A stretch of DNA of 64,000 nucleotides, taken from assembly GCA_021795395.1 (NCBI GenBank), contig JAJYPN010000010.1, positions 1 to 64,000 on the forward strand, given 5' to 3'. Source of the stretch: Pseudomonadota bacterium. GTDB lineage: Bacteria; Pseudomonadota; Gammaproteobacteria; Burkholderiales; Sulfuriferulaceae. The position numbers and the translations under genes are program-made. Shown one piece after another: positions 49,439-60,031 of this stretch. The notes under the pieces are model-generated. The model had not been told where the DNA came from. It was given only the letters and a program-made list of their open reading frames with translations, and did no database searches. Position 1 is the stretch's first letter. Every line of letters begins with the position of its first letter.

Positions 49439-50893
49439 TCAGCGCGCAATATCGGATAGCGGGATAGCGATCACCCAACCGTAGATATTCGATACGTACA
49501 AGGTGCCCCCGACGATAACCGGTGATGAAGGACCGAAAGCGCCGCCCAGATGTTTTTTCCCCAGCATTTTGCCGTCGCTCACTCTGATGGCCGCGATATC
49601 TCCGGATTTATAGGGTACGTAAGCTACGCCGTCAGCGACCGCGGCTCCTGAACGAATCTGTGATCCCAGGCGTACTTTCCAGAGTTCGCGGCCGGTCTTC
49701 AGATCGAAGGCATAATAATTGCCGGTCACGGGGCTGCCCTCAAGAACTTTATCGCCTGAAATCATGGGAGTTGCGGTTTTCATCGCCGGGGGGATGGGGC
49801 CATTTTCAAACTGCTTTTGCCAGACAATCTTGCCCGTTTCTGCGTTCATGGCCAGCAGTACATTGGCTACCGGATTTTTTTTGTCGCCGGACTCAACGGT
49901 TGCTTCCTGTACGACCAATCCGTCTGCATAAGCGGGGGTGCAATCGCCGATACCCGTGGCGACAAGCTTGGGCAGAGTTATTTTCCAGACGATCTGGCCG
50001 GTTTTTTTGCTTATCGCATAAAAATAATTGGGGTTCGTGCCGCCGACGAATATATTGTCGCCCGACATGACGGGAGATGACATGCTTACAAACGATACCA
50101 GATCGGTGCTGGAAGCCAGTGTGCCGGTAGCGGCATCGAGTTTGTAAAAATGACCGTCGCCGGTGCCGATATAGAGATATCCCTCGTCATAAACTGCGGT
50201 TGGCATCGCTTCGCCGGGAAAATGATAGACCCAGAGTTTCTTGCCGGTTTTCGCATCGAGCGCATACATCGAGTTCAAACCGGGCCCGCGAGTCGGACGT
50301 TCGCCTTTCACATACATCATGGTATTGGCATAATTGAAATAGGCGTTACCCGTGGATACGTACACGCGGCCATCAACGACCAGCGGGTTGCTCATGGTCA
50401 TATTCCAGCCGTAATGCGCCCAGATCAATTTACCGTTCAAGGCATTGAGCGCGTAGGTGTAGCCATTGTCGCTGCCGACATAAACGATGCCGTTGACGGC
50501 AGATACTCCGACCGGCATACCGATATTGTAGGCTGTGGTGGAGAAGTTGTTATCCAGCGGAGGGCCGTCCAGAGGAATGGCTCCTGCACCGGCGAATTTC
50601 CAGTTGACGCCGCGCTGTAGCGCCATATTTGCATTGCGAGGCAAGGCGAATACGGCATTACGGCCGGGATTGGCGGCGTAGGTCGTCCATGCATGAGGGA
50701 AAGCCGCGGCTACGGATGGAGCAGGCAAGTTGTGCGGAAAAAACTGGTAGGGGAATTCGGCCGTTACCGGATCGCTGGTTTGCGCGGACGCCGCATGCAC
50801 CCCTCCGCTACTTGCAGACAAAACGAGTAGGGCAAGCAGTTTTAGGGCTTTACGAGGAAATATCTGTAGGCTTTTTTTATAACTCCGTTGCAT
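49439..50893 (-). CDS. Secreted PQQ-type beta-propeller protein
   Basis: A 484-residue exported protein: a basic N-terminus and hydrophobic signal peptide (LLALLVLSASSGGVHAASA), then repeated propeller blades of the PQQ-dehydrogenase/BamB type. Examples are VYVGSDNGYTYALNALNGKL, MYALDAKTGKKLWVYHFPG, YAISKKTGQIVWKITL, YAFDLKTGRELWKVRLG. Tryptophan-docking motifs recur in about seven blades. It lacks the disulfide and metal ligands of known quinoprotein alcohol dehydrogenases that I could recognise, so cofactor binding is uncertain. It stands alone, with no cytochrome gene beside it. Confidence 0.78.
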   Translation of the reverse strand: MQRSYKKSLQIFPRKALKLLALLVLSASSGGVHAASAQTSDPVTAEFPYQFFPHNLPAPSVAAAFPHAWTTYAANPGRNAVFALPRNANMALQRGVNWKFAGAGAIPLDGPPLDNNFSTTAYNIGMPVGVSAVNGIVYVGSDNGYTYALNALNGKLIWAHYGWNMTMSNPLVVDGRVYVSTGNAYFNYANTMMYVKGERPTRGPGLNSMYALDAKTGKKLWVYHFPGEAMPTAVYDEGYLYIGTGDGHFYKLDAATGTLASSTDLVSFVSMSSPVMSGDNIFVGGTNPNYFYAISKKTGQIVWKITLPKLVATGIGDCTPAYADGLVVQEATVESGDKKNPVANVLLAMNAETGKIVWQKQFENGPIPPAMKTATPMISGDKVLEGSPVTGNYYAFDLKTGRELWKVRLGSQIRSGAAVADGVAYVPYKSGDIAAIRVSDGKMLGKKHLGGAFGPSSPVIVGGTLYVSNIYGWVIAIPLSDIAR

Positions 50894-51134
50894 GGCTGGC
50901 TCCTGTAATCGATAAAAGGCTAAACAAAATTTGCATTTCCCAAGGATGCGTAAGCGGATTGATTGCGATACTAGCGGAGTACATATGTTATGTATCGCAC
51001 ACTAATTTCAATGTGGCCGCCTATTTAACAAGACTACACGGGGTTAATAGTCGTTTCAAGTTTCCCGGTCATTATTGCTTGCATACCGTTGGCTTTATGA
51101 CAAAATACAGCAATCATCCTGCATGAGACGCCCG

Positions 51135-52832
51135 ATGAACAAAAACCCCGGCCGTAACGATCCCTGTCTTTGCGGCAGCCAAAAAAAATTTAAACGATGC
51201 TGCGAAAATAAGGCATCCGGTTCGACAGCTCGTGCGCAAACGCAGGAAATATCGATCTCGCAGCAACTTGAGCTGGCGATGGAACATCATCGGCAGGGAC
51301 GCTGGACGCAGGCATGGGACCAATATCGGCAAATACTCGCCGTCATGCCCGACCATGGCGACGCCCTGCATTTGTCGGGATTGATCGCCTATCAACAGGG
51401 AAACAACGGCAGCGCAGTCGCGCTGATGGCCGCGGCTATCCGCGTCAAACCTGCCGAGGCGAGCTATCATTACAATCTTGGAGTACTGCTACAGGCCGAA
51501 GCGCAGTACGATGGGGCGGCTGCCTGCTATCGGCAGGCGCTGGCGCTCAAACCGGATTATCTGGAAGTATTCCCTAATCTTGGCGCTATCCTGCACAAGC
51601 AGGGCCGTCTGGCCGAAGCGATCGCCTGCTACCGGCAGGCGCTGGCGCTCAAGCCGGATTATGCAGCGGTGTATTGCAACATGGGATTGAGCTTGCAGGC
51701 GCAAGGCGACGCAGGTGCAGCGATGGACTGCTATCGCCGAGCACTGACGATCCTGCCGGATTACGCCGAAGCTTGTTGCAATCTCGGTGTGGCATTATCG
51801 GAAACCCGTCCGTATGAATCGATCGCCCATTACCGGCAGGCGTTAGCGATCAAGCCCGAATATGCCGACGCCCGATTCAATCTCGCGCTCACATTATTGA
51901 GGCTCGGTCATTTCGATGAAGGCTGGATGCACTATGAAGCGCGTTACGATCGGGGAAAATCCGAACCGACTACCATCCGGCCCGGATTATCGTGTCCGCA
52001 GTGGTCCGGTGAGAAATTACTCGGTAAATCCATCGCCGTCTGGCCGGAACAGGGTATGGGTGACGAGATACAGTGCGTACGTTATATTCCGTTGCTGCAG
52101 GCATTGGGTGCGGCTCGGATTACCTTGATTTGTAAAGCGCCCTTGCAAGCGCTTTTCGGTTCGGTGCAAGGGGTCGACGAGGTAATTGCCGAATCCGCTG
52201 TGCCGCAATTGGAACCGCATGATTACTGGGTATTTCAGATGAGTCTGCCATTGCATTTTAAAACGCAGCTGGACAGCATACCGGCCAGGTTGCCTTATCT
52301 GGCAGCCGAGCCGGCCAAAATCGAACGCTGGTCGGAATGCCTGCCTGGAAACGGTTTGAAAGTCGGGCTGATATGGAAAGGATCGATAACGCATAAAAAC
52401 GACCTGCGCCGTTCGTTGCCGGGGCTGTCTCTGCTGGCGCCGCTGTGGTCGGTTACCGGCGTAAGCTTCGTGAGCCTGCAAAAAGGTCAGGGCGAAGAGG
52501 AGGCGGCGAATCCGCCCGCTGCTCAGCCGTTGATCGATCTGGGTTCGAAAATCGAGGATTTTTCCGATACCGCAGCGATTATATCCCAACTCGATCTGGT
52601 CATATGCGTCGATACCGCGGCGGCGCATCTTGCCGGAGCGCTGGGCAAGCCCTGCTGGCTATTGCTGCCGCATATCGGCAGCGATTGGCGCTGGCTGCAA
52701 GGACGCGCCGATTCGCCCTGGTATCCTCATGTCATGCGTCTGTTTCGCCAGACCGATAATGACGGATGGAATTCGACCGTGATCCGGCTTGCCGAAGCGT
52801 TGTATGAATTCAATCGCGAGCATATCGGATAG
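51135..52832 (+). CDS. SEC-C / TPR / glycosyltransferase-like protein
   Basis: A 565-residue soluble protein in three parts. Residues 1-20 form a SEC-C zinc motif (NPGRNDPCLCGSQKKFKRCC). Residues about 45-270 are six or so tetratricopeptide repeats (AAACYRQALALKPDYLEVFP, AIACYRQALALKPDYAAVYC). The C-terminal half (about 290-565) resembles glycosyltransferase family 9/41-like domains found after TPRs (GLIWKGSITHKNDLRRSLPG, SQLDLVICVDTAAAHLAGAL). I chose the ATG at 51135; an ATG at 51123 is possible. Substrate unknown; TPR-glycosyltransferases often act on proteins. Confidence 0.8.
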   Translation: MNKNPGRNDPCLCGSQKKFKRCCENKASGSTARAQTQEISISQQLELAMEHHRQGRWTQAWDQYRQILAVMPDHGDALHLSGLIAYQQGNNGSAVALMAAAIRVKPAEASYHYNLGVLLQAEAQYDGAAACYRQALALKPDYLEVFPNLGAILHKQGRLAEAIACYRQALALKPDYAAVYCNMGLSLQAQGDAGAAMDCYRRALTILPDYAEACCNLGVALSETRPYESIAHYRQALAIKPEYADARFNLALTLLRLGHFDEGWMHYEARYDRGKSEPTTIRPGLSCPQWSGEKLLGKSIAVWPEQGMGDEIQCVRYIPLLQALGAARITLICKAPLQALFGSVQGVDEVIAESAVPQLEPHDYWVFQMSLPLHFKTQLDSIPARLPYLAAEPAKIERWSECLPGNGLKVGLIWKGSITHKNDLRRSLPGLSLLAPLWSVTGVSFVSLQKGQGEEEAANPPAAQPLIDLGSKIEDFSDTAAIISQLDLVICVDTAAAHLAGALGKPCWLLLPHIGSDWRWLQGRADSPWYPHVMRLFRQTDNDGWNSTVIRLAEALYEFNREHIG

Positions 52833-52930
52833 CCAGTAAATATATACGAACAGAAAACTACGATACGATCGAAATGCATTACAATCGCTGCATGATTTTA
52901 CATTGATAATACCAACCGGTTTTATAAAAA

Positions 52931-52968
52931 AAGAAGCGTTGGCTGGCAAAAAACAGCGGCGGCTTCTT
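52931..52968 (+). promoter_or_regulatory. Two-tier stem-loop in the leader of the kinase operon
   Basis: AAGAAGC (52931-52937) pairs with GCTTCTT (52962-52968); inside, GCTG (52942-52945) pairs with CAGC (52954-52957) around an A-rich loop. ATTATATTTT follows two bases after the stem, and the kinase start is 30 bases downstream. It could attenuate transcription or end the upstream gene's transcript. Confidence 0.4.
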
Positions 52969-52998
52969 CGATTATATTTTCCATGCTAGAGGATAAAT

Positions 52999-55900
52999 AT
53001 GGATGCTACGGAACAAGAAAGCTCAAATTCCAACTCACTCGACCTGAAAGTATTGCTCAAGGTATTGCTTGCAATCAAGAAGGGAGAATTCTCGGCGCGC
53101 ATGCCTGTCGATTTGACCGGCATTGAAGGCAAAATCGCCGATACGCTCAATGAGATCATCGAGATCAACGACAAGGTCTCTCGCGGTATCAGTCGGGCCA
53201 GCGAATTGGTCGGACGCGAAGGAAAATTGACCGAACGGGTATCGGTAGGGTATGTGGAAGGTGCCTGGGCGCGCGAAATAGAATCGGTTAATGGCCTGAT
53301 TTCCGATCTGGCCAGGCCGACAACGGAAATGGCCCGGGTGATCGGGGCGGTCGCCAAGGGCGATCTGACGCAGAAAATGATACTCGAAACGGATGGCAGG
53401 CCGTTGCGCGGCGAATTCATGCGTACTTCGAAAATTGTCAACACGATGGTCGACCAGCTGGGTTCGTTCGCGTCGGAGGTTACGCGGGTGGCGCGCGAGG
53501 TCGGCACCGAAGGCAAGCTCGGCGGGCAGGCGCAGGTCAAGGGGGTGGGCGGAACCTGGAAAGACCTCACCGACAACGTCAATTCGATGGCCGGTAATTT
53601 GACTGGCCAGGTGCGCAATATCGCCGACGTGACGACGGCGGTGGCCAACGGCGACCTGTCGAAAAAGATCACGGCGGACGCCAAGGGCGAGATTCTGGAG
53701 CTGAAAAACACCATCAACACGATGGTCGACCAGCTGGGTTCGTTCGCGTCGGAAGTCACGCGGGTGGCGCGCGAGGTCGGCACCGAAGGCAAGCTCGGCG
53801 GCCAGGCGCAGGTCAAGGGCGTGGGCGGCACCTGGAAAGACCTCACCGACAACGTCAATTCGATGGCTGGCAATCTGACCGGACAGGTACGCAATATCGC
53901 TTATGTCACCAAGGCGGTGGCCAGCGGCGATCTCACTCGTAAAATCACCGTCGACGTCAAGGGCGAAATCCTGGAACTGAAAAACACCATCAACACGATG
54001 GTCGACCAGCTTAATGCGTTCGCCGGCGAAGTGACCAGGGTGGCGCGCGAGGTCGGCACCGAAGGCAAGCTTGGCGGCCAGGCGGAAGTGGAAGGTGCGG
54101 CCGGCACCTGGAAGGATTTGACCGACAACGTCAATTCGATGGCCGGTAATTTGACCGGACAGGTACGCAATATTGCCGACGTGACGACGGCGGTGGCCAA
54201 CGGCGATCTGTCGAAAAAGATCACGGCGGACGCCAAGGGTGAGATTCTGGAACTGAAAAACACCATCAACACGATGGTTGACCAACTGGGCTCGTTCGCC
54301 TCGGAGGTCACGCGGGTGGCGCGCGAGGTCGGTACCGAAGGCAAGCTCGGCGGTCAGGCGCAGGTACAGGGCGCTGCCGGCACCTGGAAGGATCTGACCG
54401 ACAACGTCAATTCGATGGCCAGCAACCTGACCGGACAGGTGCGTAATATCGCTTATGTCACCAAGGCCGTGGCTACAGGCGATCTCACCCGTAAAATCAC
54501 CGTCGATGTCAAGGGCGAGATACTGGAACTGAAAAATACCATCAATACCATGGTCGACCAGCTCAACGCGTTCGCCGGCGAAGTGACCAGGGTGGCGCGC
54601 GAGGTCGGTACCGAGGGCAAGCTCGGCGGCCAGGCGCAGGTGCAGGGCGCTGCCGGGACGTGGAAGGATCTGACTGACAACGTCAATTCGATGGCCAGCA
54701 ACCTGACTGGCCAGGTGCGCAATATCGCCGAAGTGACGACGGCGGTCGCCAACGGCGATCTGTCGAAGAAAATCACCGTCGATGTCAAGGGCGAGATACT
54801 GGAATTGAAGAACACCATCAACACGATGGTCGACCAGCTCAACGCCTTCGCCGGCGAAGTGACGCGGGTGGCGCGCGAGGTCGGCACCGAAGGCAAACTC
54901 GGCGGCCAGGCGCAGGTCAAGGGCGTAGGCGGAACCTGGAAAGACCTCACCGACAACGTCAATTCGATGGCCAGCAATTTGACCGGTCAAGTGCGTAATA
55001 TCGCCGATGTGACGACGGCGGTGGCCAACGGCGATCTGTCGAAAAAGATCACGGCTGACGCCAAGGGAGAGATACTGGAACTGAAGAACACGATCAACAC
55101 GATGGTCGACCAGCTCAACGCATTTGCCGGCGAAGTGACGCGGGTAGCGCGCGAAGTCGGTACCGAAGGCAAGCTCGGCGGTCAGGCCGAGGTGAAGGGC
55201 GTATCGGGCACCTGGAAGGGGTTGACCGACAACGTCAATCTGATGGCGTCCAACCTGACCGGTCAGGTGCGCGGCATCGCTCGCGTCGTGACGGCGATCG
55301 CGAATGGCGATCTGAAGAAAAAATTGACGGTCGAAGCCAAGGGCGAGATCGCGGCCTTGACCGATACCATCAATAATCTGATCGATACGCTGGCGATCTT
55401 TACCGATCAGGTAACCGGGGTTGCCCGCGAAGTCGGAGTTGAAGGCAAGCTCGGCGGTCAGGCGCGTGTGCCGGGCGCGTCGGGAACCTGGCGTGACCTG
55501 ACCGACAACGTCAACCAGCTCGCCGCCAATCTCACCACGCAGGTGCGCGCCATTGCCGATGTGGCGACAGCGGTGACCAAAGGTGACCTGACTCGCGCGA
55601 TCGGGGTGGCGGCCGAAGGCGAAGTCGCCATCCTGAAAGACACGATCAACGAAATGATTCGCAATCTGAAGGATACGACCGACAAGAATACCGAACAGGA
55701 CTGGCTCAAAACCAATCTGGCCCGATTTACGCGGATGCTGCAGGGCCAGCGCGAAATCCTGACCGTCTACAAACTCATCCTGTCGGAACTGGCACCGCTG
55801 GTCAATGCGAATCACGGTGTATTTTACGGGATGCAGGGCGAAAAAGACGATGCGCGGCTGGTTTTGCAGGCCAGTTATGCGTACAAGGAGCGTAAAAACC

Positions 55901-58518
55901 TGTCGAAACAATTCCGTCTGGGCGAAGGTCTGATCGGCGAATGCGCGCTGGAAAAAGAGCGGATTCTGATCACCAATGTCCCTGGTGATTACGTGCAGAT
56001 CAATTCCGGCCTGGGACACGCCACGCCGCTTAATATCGTGGTGTTGCCGGTCATGTTCGAAGAGGAAACCAAAGCGGTGATCGAGCTGGCGTCGTTCCAG
56101 CGTTTCAGTCCGACGCATCTGACGTTTCTGGAACAGCTTACCGAGAGTATCGGGATCGTTCTCAATTCCATCGAGGCCAATTCGCGCACGGAAGCCTTGT
56201 TGCAGCAATCGCAAAAAATGGCGATGGAATTGCAAAACCAGCAGGAAGAGCTGCAGCAGACCAACGAGGAGCTTGAAGAAAAAGCCCGTTTGCTCGCCGA
56301 CCAGAACGCTGCGGTGGAACGCAAGAATCAGGAAGTCGAAATCGCCAAGCAATCGCTGGAAGAAAAAGCCGCGCAACTTTCGCAGACATCGAAATACAAG
56401 TCCGAATTCCTTGCCAATATGTCGCATGAACTACGGACGCCGCTCAACAGCCTGTTGCTGTTGTCGCAACAACTGCGCGACAACCCCGAGCAGAACCTGA
56501 CTGAAAAACAGGTGGAATATGCTCGGACCATTTTCGCTTCAGGTAATGATCTGCTGAATCTCATCAACGACATACTCGATCTTTCCAAGATCGAATCGGG
56601 TACGGTCACTGCCGATATCGGAGAAGTATCCCTGACCGAACTGGCCGCTTTTGTCGAACAGACGTTCCGCCATATCGCCGAGGATAAAAATCTGGAGTTT
56701 CTGATCGAACTCGACAATGCGTTGATGCCGGTTATCTACACCGATGAGCGGCGAGTCAAACAGATACTCAAAAATCTGCTGTCCAATGCCTTCAAATTTA
56801 CTGCGGAGGGGCACGTCATCCTGAAAATTGGTTCCGTCACGTACGGCTGGAATCGCGACAATACTTCGCTGAATAATGCCGAATCCGTACTGGCGTTTGC
56901 CGTCAGCGATTCCGGCATCGGCATAGAAATCGAAAAACAGCGGGTGATTTTCGAGGCCTTCCAGCAGGCCGACGGTACGACCAGCCGCAAATACGGAGGC
57001 ACCGGACTGGGATTGGCGATCAGTCGGGAGCTGGCGCGTCTGCTGGGCGGAGAAATCGTATTGCAAAGTACGCCGGGCAAAGGCAGCGTATTTATCCTGT
57101 ATCTGCCGCAGCGTTATCAGGGCGAAACGGTGATGAACGTCTTTTCGAGCCCGTCGGTAAGTAGTAGCCTGGTCGACAATGACGGGCCCGCGGAAGCGCA
57201 TATTTCCAGGGCTTCACGCGTTCGTCCTTCGATTTTGGAGATGGAAGGCAGCAAGATCGTTCATGCCGACAACAACCAGGAATTTATGCCGCTGGTGCTG
57301 GTGACTGAAACGATGGAAGACGACAGGGCAACCATACAGCCGGGCGACAGATTGATACTTATCATCGAAGACGATCCTGCATTTGCCGGCATGTTGCGTG
57401 ATTTTGCTCATGAACGCGGCTTCAAGGCGCTGATCGCGATGCAAGGACATACCGCCTTGATGCTCGCCAAACAGTATAGGCCCGACGCGATTACGCTGGA
57501 TATTCAATTGCCGGATATGAGCGGTTGGGCCATACTCGACCATCTGAAACATGATGCGGCAACGCGGCATATTCCCGTCCATATCATTTCGGCAGAAGGC
57601 GAGGACGAGCGTAGCCGCAAACTCGGGGCGCTAGCCTGGATACCGAAGCCGGTAGACAGTACTGACTTGCATAAATCGTTTGCACGGATGGAAGATTTTC
57701 TGGCGCGCAAAATGAAAAATCTGCTGGTCGTGGAAGATCATCCCGATGAACGGAAACGGATAGTGGAGTTGATCGGTAACGCGGATGTCCATATCACAAC
57801 GGCGGGCACCGGGGCAGAAGCCTTGGCAGCACTGAAACAGACACGATTCGATTGTATGGTGCTCGATCTCGAATTACCCGACACCAACGGTTTCGAAGTG
57901 ATCGAAGAGATCAAGAAAGATCTCAGCCTGCGTACCTTGCCGATCATCGTTTATACGGCAAGAGATCTGACGCAGGCAGAAGAAACGCGCCTCAAGAAAG
58001 TGATCAAGTCTGTCATCGTCAAGGATGTACGCTCGCCCGAACGGCTGCTTGACGAGGTGATTCTGTTCCTGCACCAGGTCGAGGCCGATCTACCGGAATT
58101 CAAGCGCAAGATTCTCGAACAAGTGCGTAAGACCGATCCCATGCTCGCGGGGAAAAAGATCCTGATCGTGGATGACGATGTGCGTAATATTTTTTCGCTT
58201 ACTGCGGTGCTCGAACGGCACCGGATGGAGGTTCATTCCGCTGAAAACGGCAAGGATGCCATCAGGTTGCTGAAAAAGACGCCGAATGTCGAAATGGTCT
58301 TGATGGATGTCATGATGCCTGAAATGGACGGCTATGAGACGATGCGGGAAATACGTAAAATTCCTCGATTCCGGAATCTGCCCATCATTTCCCTTACGGC
58401 GAAAGCCATGAAGGGAGATCGCAAAAAATGCATAGAAGCAGGCGCTTCCGATTATATTACCAAACCAGTCAACACCGAGCAACTGCTGTCGTTGCTTCGC
58501 GTTTGGCTATATCGCTGA
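52999..58518 (+). CDS. Poly-HAMP hybrid histidine kinase with three receiver domains
   Basis: A 1839-residue cytoplasmic kinase with no membrane segment. Residues 1-147 hold divergent HAMP-like units. Residues 148-883 are eight tandem 92-residue HAMP-type units, each with [15 protein letters not shown] (the eighth diverged). Then come a GAF domain (about 915-1060), a coiled coil, HisKA with the phospho-accepting His in [15 protein letters not shown] (about 1144), HATPase ([16 protein letters not shown]), and three REC domains starting [19 protein letters not shown] and [10 protein letters not shown], each with its Asp. The layout resembles fungal group III kinases (Nik1/Os-1), which sense osmotic stress. 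AGAGGA precedes the ATG. First gene of a four-gene operon. Confidence 0.93.
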   Translation: MDATEQESSNSNSLDLKVLLKVLLAIKKGEFSARMPVDLTGIEGKIADTLNEIIEINDKVSRGISRASELVGREGKLTERVSVGYVEGAWAREIESVNGLISDLARPTTEMARVIGAVAKGDLTQKMILETDGRPLRGEFMRTSKIVNTMVDQLGSFASEVTRVAREVGTEGKLGGQAQVKGVGGTWKDLTDNVNSMAGNLTGQVRNIADVTTAVANGDLSKKITADAKGEILELKNTINTMVDQLGSFASEVTRVAREVGTEGKLGGQAQVKGVGGTWKDLTDNVNSMAGNLTGQVRNIAYVTKAVASGDLTRKITVDVKGEILELKNTINTMVDQLNAFAGEVTRVAREVGTEGKLGGQAEVEGAAGTWKDLTDNVNSMAGNLTGQVRNIADVTTAVANGDLSKKITADAKGEILELKNTINTMVDQLGSFASEVTRVAREVGTEGKLGGQAQVQGAAGTWKDLTDNVNSMASNLTGQVRNIAYVTKAVATGDLTRKITVDVKGEILELKNTINTMVDQLNAFAGEVTRVAREVGTEGKLGGQAQVQGAAGTWKDLTDNVNSMASNLTGQVRNIAEVTTAVANGDLSKKITVDVKGEILELKNTINTMVDQLNAFAGEVTRVAREVGTEGKLGGQAQVKGVGGTWKDLTDNVNSMASNLTGQVRNIADVTTAVANGDLSKKITADAKGEILELKNTINTMVDQLNAFAGEVTRVAREVGTEGKLGGQAEVKGVSGTWKGLTDNVNLMASNLTGQVRGIARVVTAIANGDLKKKLTVEAKGEIAALTDTINNLIDTLAIFTDQVTGVAREVGVEGKLGGQARVPGASGTWRDLTDNVNQLAANLTTQVRAIADVATAVTKGDLTRAIGVAAEGEVAILKDTINEMIRNLKDTTDKNTEQDWLKTNLARFTRMLQGQREILTVYKLILSELAPLVNANHGVFYGMQGEKDDARLVLQASYAYKERKNLSKQFRLGEGLIGECALEKERILITNVPGDYVQINSGLGHATPLNIVVLPVMFEEETKAVIELASFQRFSPTHLTFLEQLTESIGIVLNSIEANSRTEALLQQSQKMAMELQNQQEELQQTNEELEEKARLLADQNAAVERKNQEVEIAKQSLEEKAAQLSQTSKYKSEFLANMSHELRTPLNSLLLLSQQLRDNPEQNLTEKQVEYARTIFASGNDLLNLINDILDLSKIESGTVTADIGEVSLTELAAFVEQTFRHIAEDKNLEFLIELDNALMPVIYTDERRVKQILKNLLSNAFKFTAEGHVILKIGSVTYGWNRDNTSLNNAESVLAFAVSDSGIGIEIEKQRVIFEAFQQADGTTSRKYGGTGLGLAISRELARLLGGEIVLQSTPGKGSVFILYLPQRYQGETVMNVFSSPSVSSSLVDNDGPAEAHISRASRVRPSILEMEGSKIVHADNNQEFMPLVLVTETMEDDRATIQPGDRLILIIEDDPAFAGMLRDFAHERGFKALIAMQGHTALMLAKQYRPDAITLDIQLPDMSGWAILDHLKHDAATRHIPVHIISAEGEDERSRKLGALAWIPKPVDSTDLHKSFARMEDFLARKMKNLLVVEDHPDERKRIVELIGNADVHITTAGTGAEALAALKQTRFDCMVLDLELPDTNGFEVIEEIKKDLSLRTLPIIVYTARDLTQAEETRLKKVIKSVIVKDVRSPERLLDEVILFLHQVEADLPEFKRKILEQVRKTDPMLAGKKILIVDDDVRNIFSLTAVLERHRMEVHSAENGKDAIRLLKKTPNVEMVLMDVMMPEMDGYETMREIRKIPRFRNLPIISLTAKAMKGDRKKCIEAGASDYITKPVNTEQLLSLLRVWLYR
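53440..55647 (+). repeat. Eight tandem 276-bp repeats inside the kinase gene
   Basis: The block from the NTMVDQL codons at 53440 recurs every 276 bases (next at 53716) through 55647, eight in-frame copies. Copies 1-6 and the first half of 7 are nearly identical in DNA; copy 8 is diverged. Variants are mixed: GSFASEV in 1, 2 and 4, NAFAGEV in 3, 5, 6 and 7; YVTKAVA after units 2 and 4, DVTTAVA after 1, 3 and 6. Such mosaicism suggests unequal crossing-over or gene conversion. Confidence 0.92.
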
Positions 58519-58546
58519 TACCTACGGCAAATACGTACGGTACACC

Positions 58547-59452
58547 ATGGTCGATTCTTCCAATAGCCAGGACCCGTTGATAGGTACCAATATCCAACGC
58601 TCCAATCAGCAGGTTCTGCGACTCGAACAGAGAAACGACGATATAGAAAATATCGAAATCAAGCTGCTGCTGGAAGGCGTTTACCTGCATTACGGATTCG
58701 ATTTCAGGCATTATGCTCCGGCTTCGATTAAGCGCCGGATATGGCATTGCGTGCGCGAGGAAAAACTCAATTCGATATCGGCCCTACAGGAAAGGCTGCT
58801 TTATAATTCCGCCTGCATGGAGCGGTTTTTATTGATTTTATCGATTAATGTAACGGCTCTGTTTCGAGATGTCGGGTTTTATCGTGTTTTTCGCGAAAAA
58901 ATCGTACCGCGCCTACGTACCTATCCCTTTATCCGCATCTGGCATGCCGGATGTTCGAGCGGAGAAGAGGTGTATTCGCTGGCGATATTGCTGCAAGAAG
59001 AAGGTTTATACGATCGGGTGCGGCTTTATGCTACCGATATGAATGAAGTGATTCTGGCGCGGGCCAGGGATGGAATTTATCCTCTGGAAAAAATGATGGC
59101 GTACGAGAAGAATTATCGGAGCGCTGGCGGCAAAAAAGCTTTGACGGATTATTATACTGCGCAGTACGGACGTGCTATTTTTCATGGCAACCTGAAGAAA
59201 AATATAGTCTGGTCGCAGCATAATCTGGTTACGGATGGTTCATTTAACGAATTTCACGTAATTTTATGCCGTAATGTATTGATTTATTTTGATCAATCCT
59301 TGCAGGAACGAGTGCATAAATTACTTTACAATAGCCTGATTACTTTTGGCATGCTGGGGTTGGGACAAATGGAATCGATCCGGTTCAGTCCTTGCGAAGC
59401 CAATTACGGAGCTATCGACAGTCTGGAGAAATGGTATAGTAAAATACGCTGA
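58547..59452 (+). CDS. cheR: CheR-type protein-glutamate methyltransferase
   Basis: A 301-residue SAM-dependent methyltransferase. The N-terminal helical part (YGFDFRHYAPASIKRRIW) is followed by the SAM-binding domain (RIWHAGCSSGEEVYSLAILL, LYATDMNE, FHVILCRNVLIYFD). In chemotaxis it methylates receptor glutamates; no receptor gene is present here. It lies 28 bases after the poly-HAMP kinase and six before cheB, so the three are one transcript. A possible target is the kinase itself or a distant receptor (inference). The first 30 residues are a family-external extension. Confidence 0.93.
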   Translation: MVDSSNSQDPLIGTNIQRSNQQVLRLEQRNDDIENIEIKLLLEGVYLHYGFDFRHYAPASIKRRIWHCVREEKLNSISALQERLLYNSACMERFLLILSINVTALFRDVGFYRVFREKIVPRLRTYPFIRIWHAGCSSGEEVYSLAILLQEEGLYDRVRLYATDMNEVILARARDGIYPLEKMMAYEKNYRSAGGKKALTDYYTAQYGRAIFHGNLKKNIVWSQHNLVTDGSFNEFHVILCRNVLIYFDQSLQERVHKLLYNSLITFGMLGLGQMESIRFSPCEANYGAIDSLEKWYSKIR

Positions 59453-59458
59453 GGACTT

Positions 59459-60031
59459 ATGAAATTTATCGGCATCGGAACGTCTCTGGGCGGAACTCAG
59501 GCATTGAAGACCTTGCTGCCATTGTTGCCACCCGGTTTGCCGGCTGCGATTGCGCTGGTCTTTCATCGCGCGCCGGAGACGAATGATACACTGCCGAATT
59601 TCCTTGAACAGCATAGTCGTATGCCGGTTGAAGAAGCTCGGGACAAAACGCCGATACGGGCCGGACGTTTGTATTTTGCTCCCGCCGATTATCATTTATT
59701 GGTGGAAGGTGACCATTTCGCCTTGTCCACCGAGGCCGAGGTTTCGTACGCACGCCCTTCCATAGATGTTTTGTTCGAATCTGCGGCGGAAGTATACGGC
59801 AAGGAAATGCTGGGAATCATATTGACCGGAGCAGGGCGCGATGGCGCAGAAGGTTGTGTTGCCATAAAACGCGCCGGAGGCGTGACGGTGGCGCAGACGC
59901 CGGTCACTGCGGTATGCCGCAGCATGCCTGAAGCGGCTTTGGCAAACGATGCGATTGATATTGCACTTGATGTGGAACATATCGTTCCTTTTCTGGTTAG
60001 GTGGCAATATTCAAAGGGGAGTGCGGGATAA
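59459..60031 (+). CDS. cheB: Stand-alone CheB methylesterase domain
   Basis: A 190-residue methylesterase without the receiver domain normal in CheB. The Ser-His-Asp triad is in place: Ser in IGTSLGGTQALK, His in ALVFHRAPETND, Asp in TGAGRDGAEGCV. Without a receiver domain, activity would not be controlled by phosphorylation in the usual way. It pairs with cheR and overlaps the next gene by one base (TAATG). Confidence 0.92.
   Translation: MKFIGIGTSLGGTQALKTLLPLLPPGLPAAIALVFHRAPETNDTLPNFLEQHSRMPVEEARDKTPIRAGRLYFAPADYHLLVEGDHFALSTEAEVSYARPSIDVLFESAAEVYGKEMLGIILTGAGRDGAEGCVAIKRAGGVTVAQTPVTAVCRSMPEAALANDAIDIALDVEHIVPFLVRWQYSKGSAG

Noticed and set aside
53440-55647. Regular repeats considered as a CRISPR-like or mobile repeat array
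   Set aside because: The 276-bp units are in frame, code for HAMP modules and have no spacers.
53035-56427. An open frame of 1130 codons on the minus strand across the HAMP array
   Set aside because: It is the antisense of a repeated coding sequence: one stop-free 276-bp unit copied eight times stays stop-free. It has no ribosome-binding site or recognisable domain, while the plus-strand kinase is complete.
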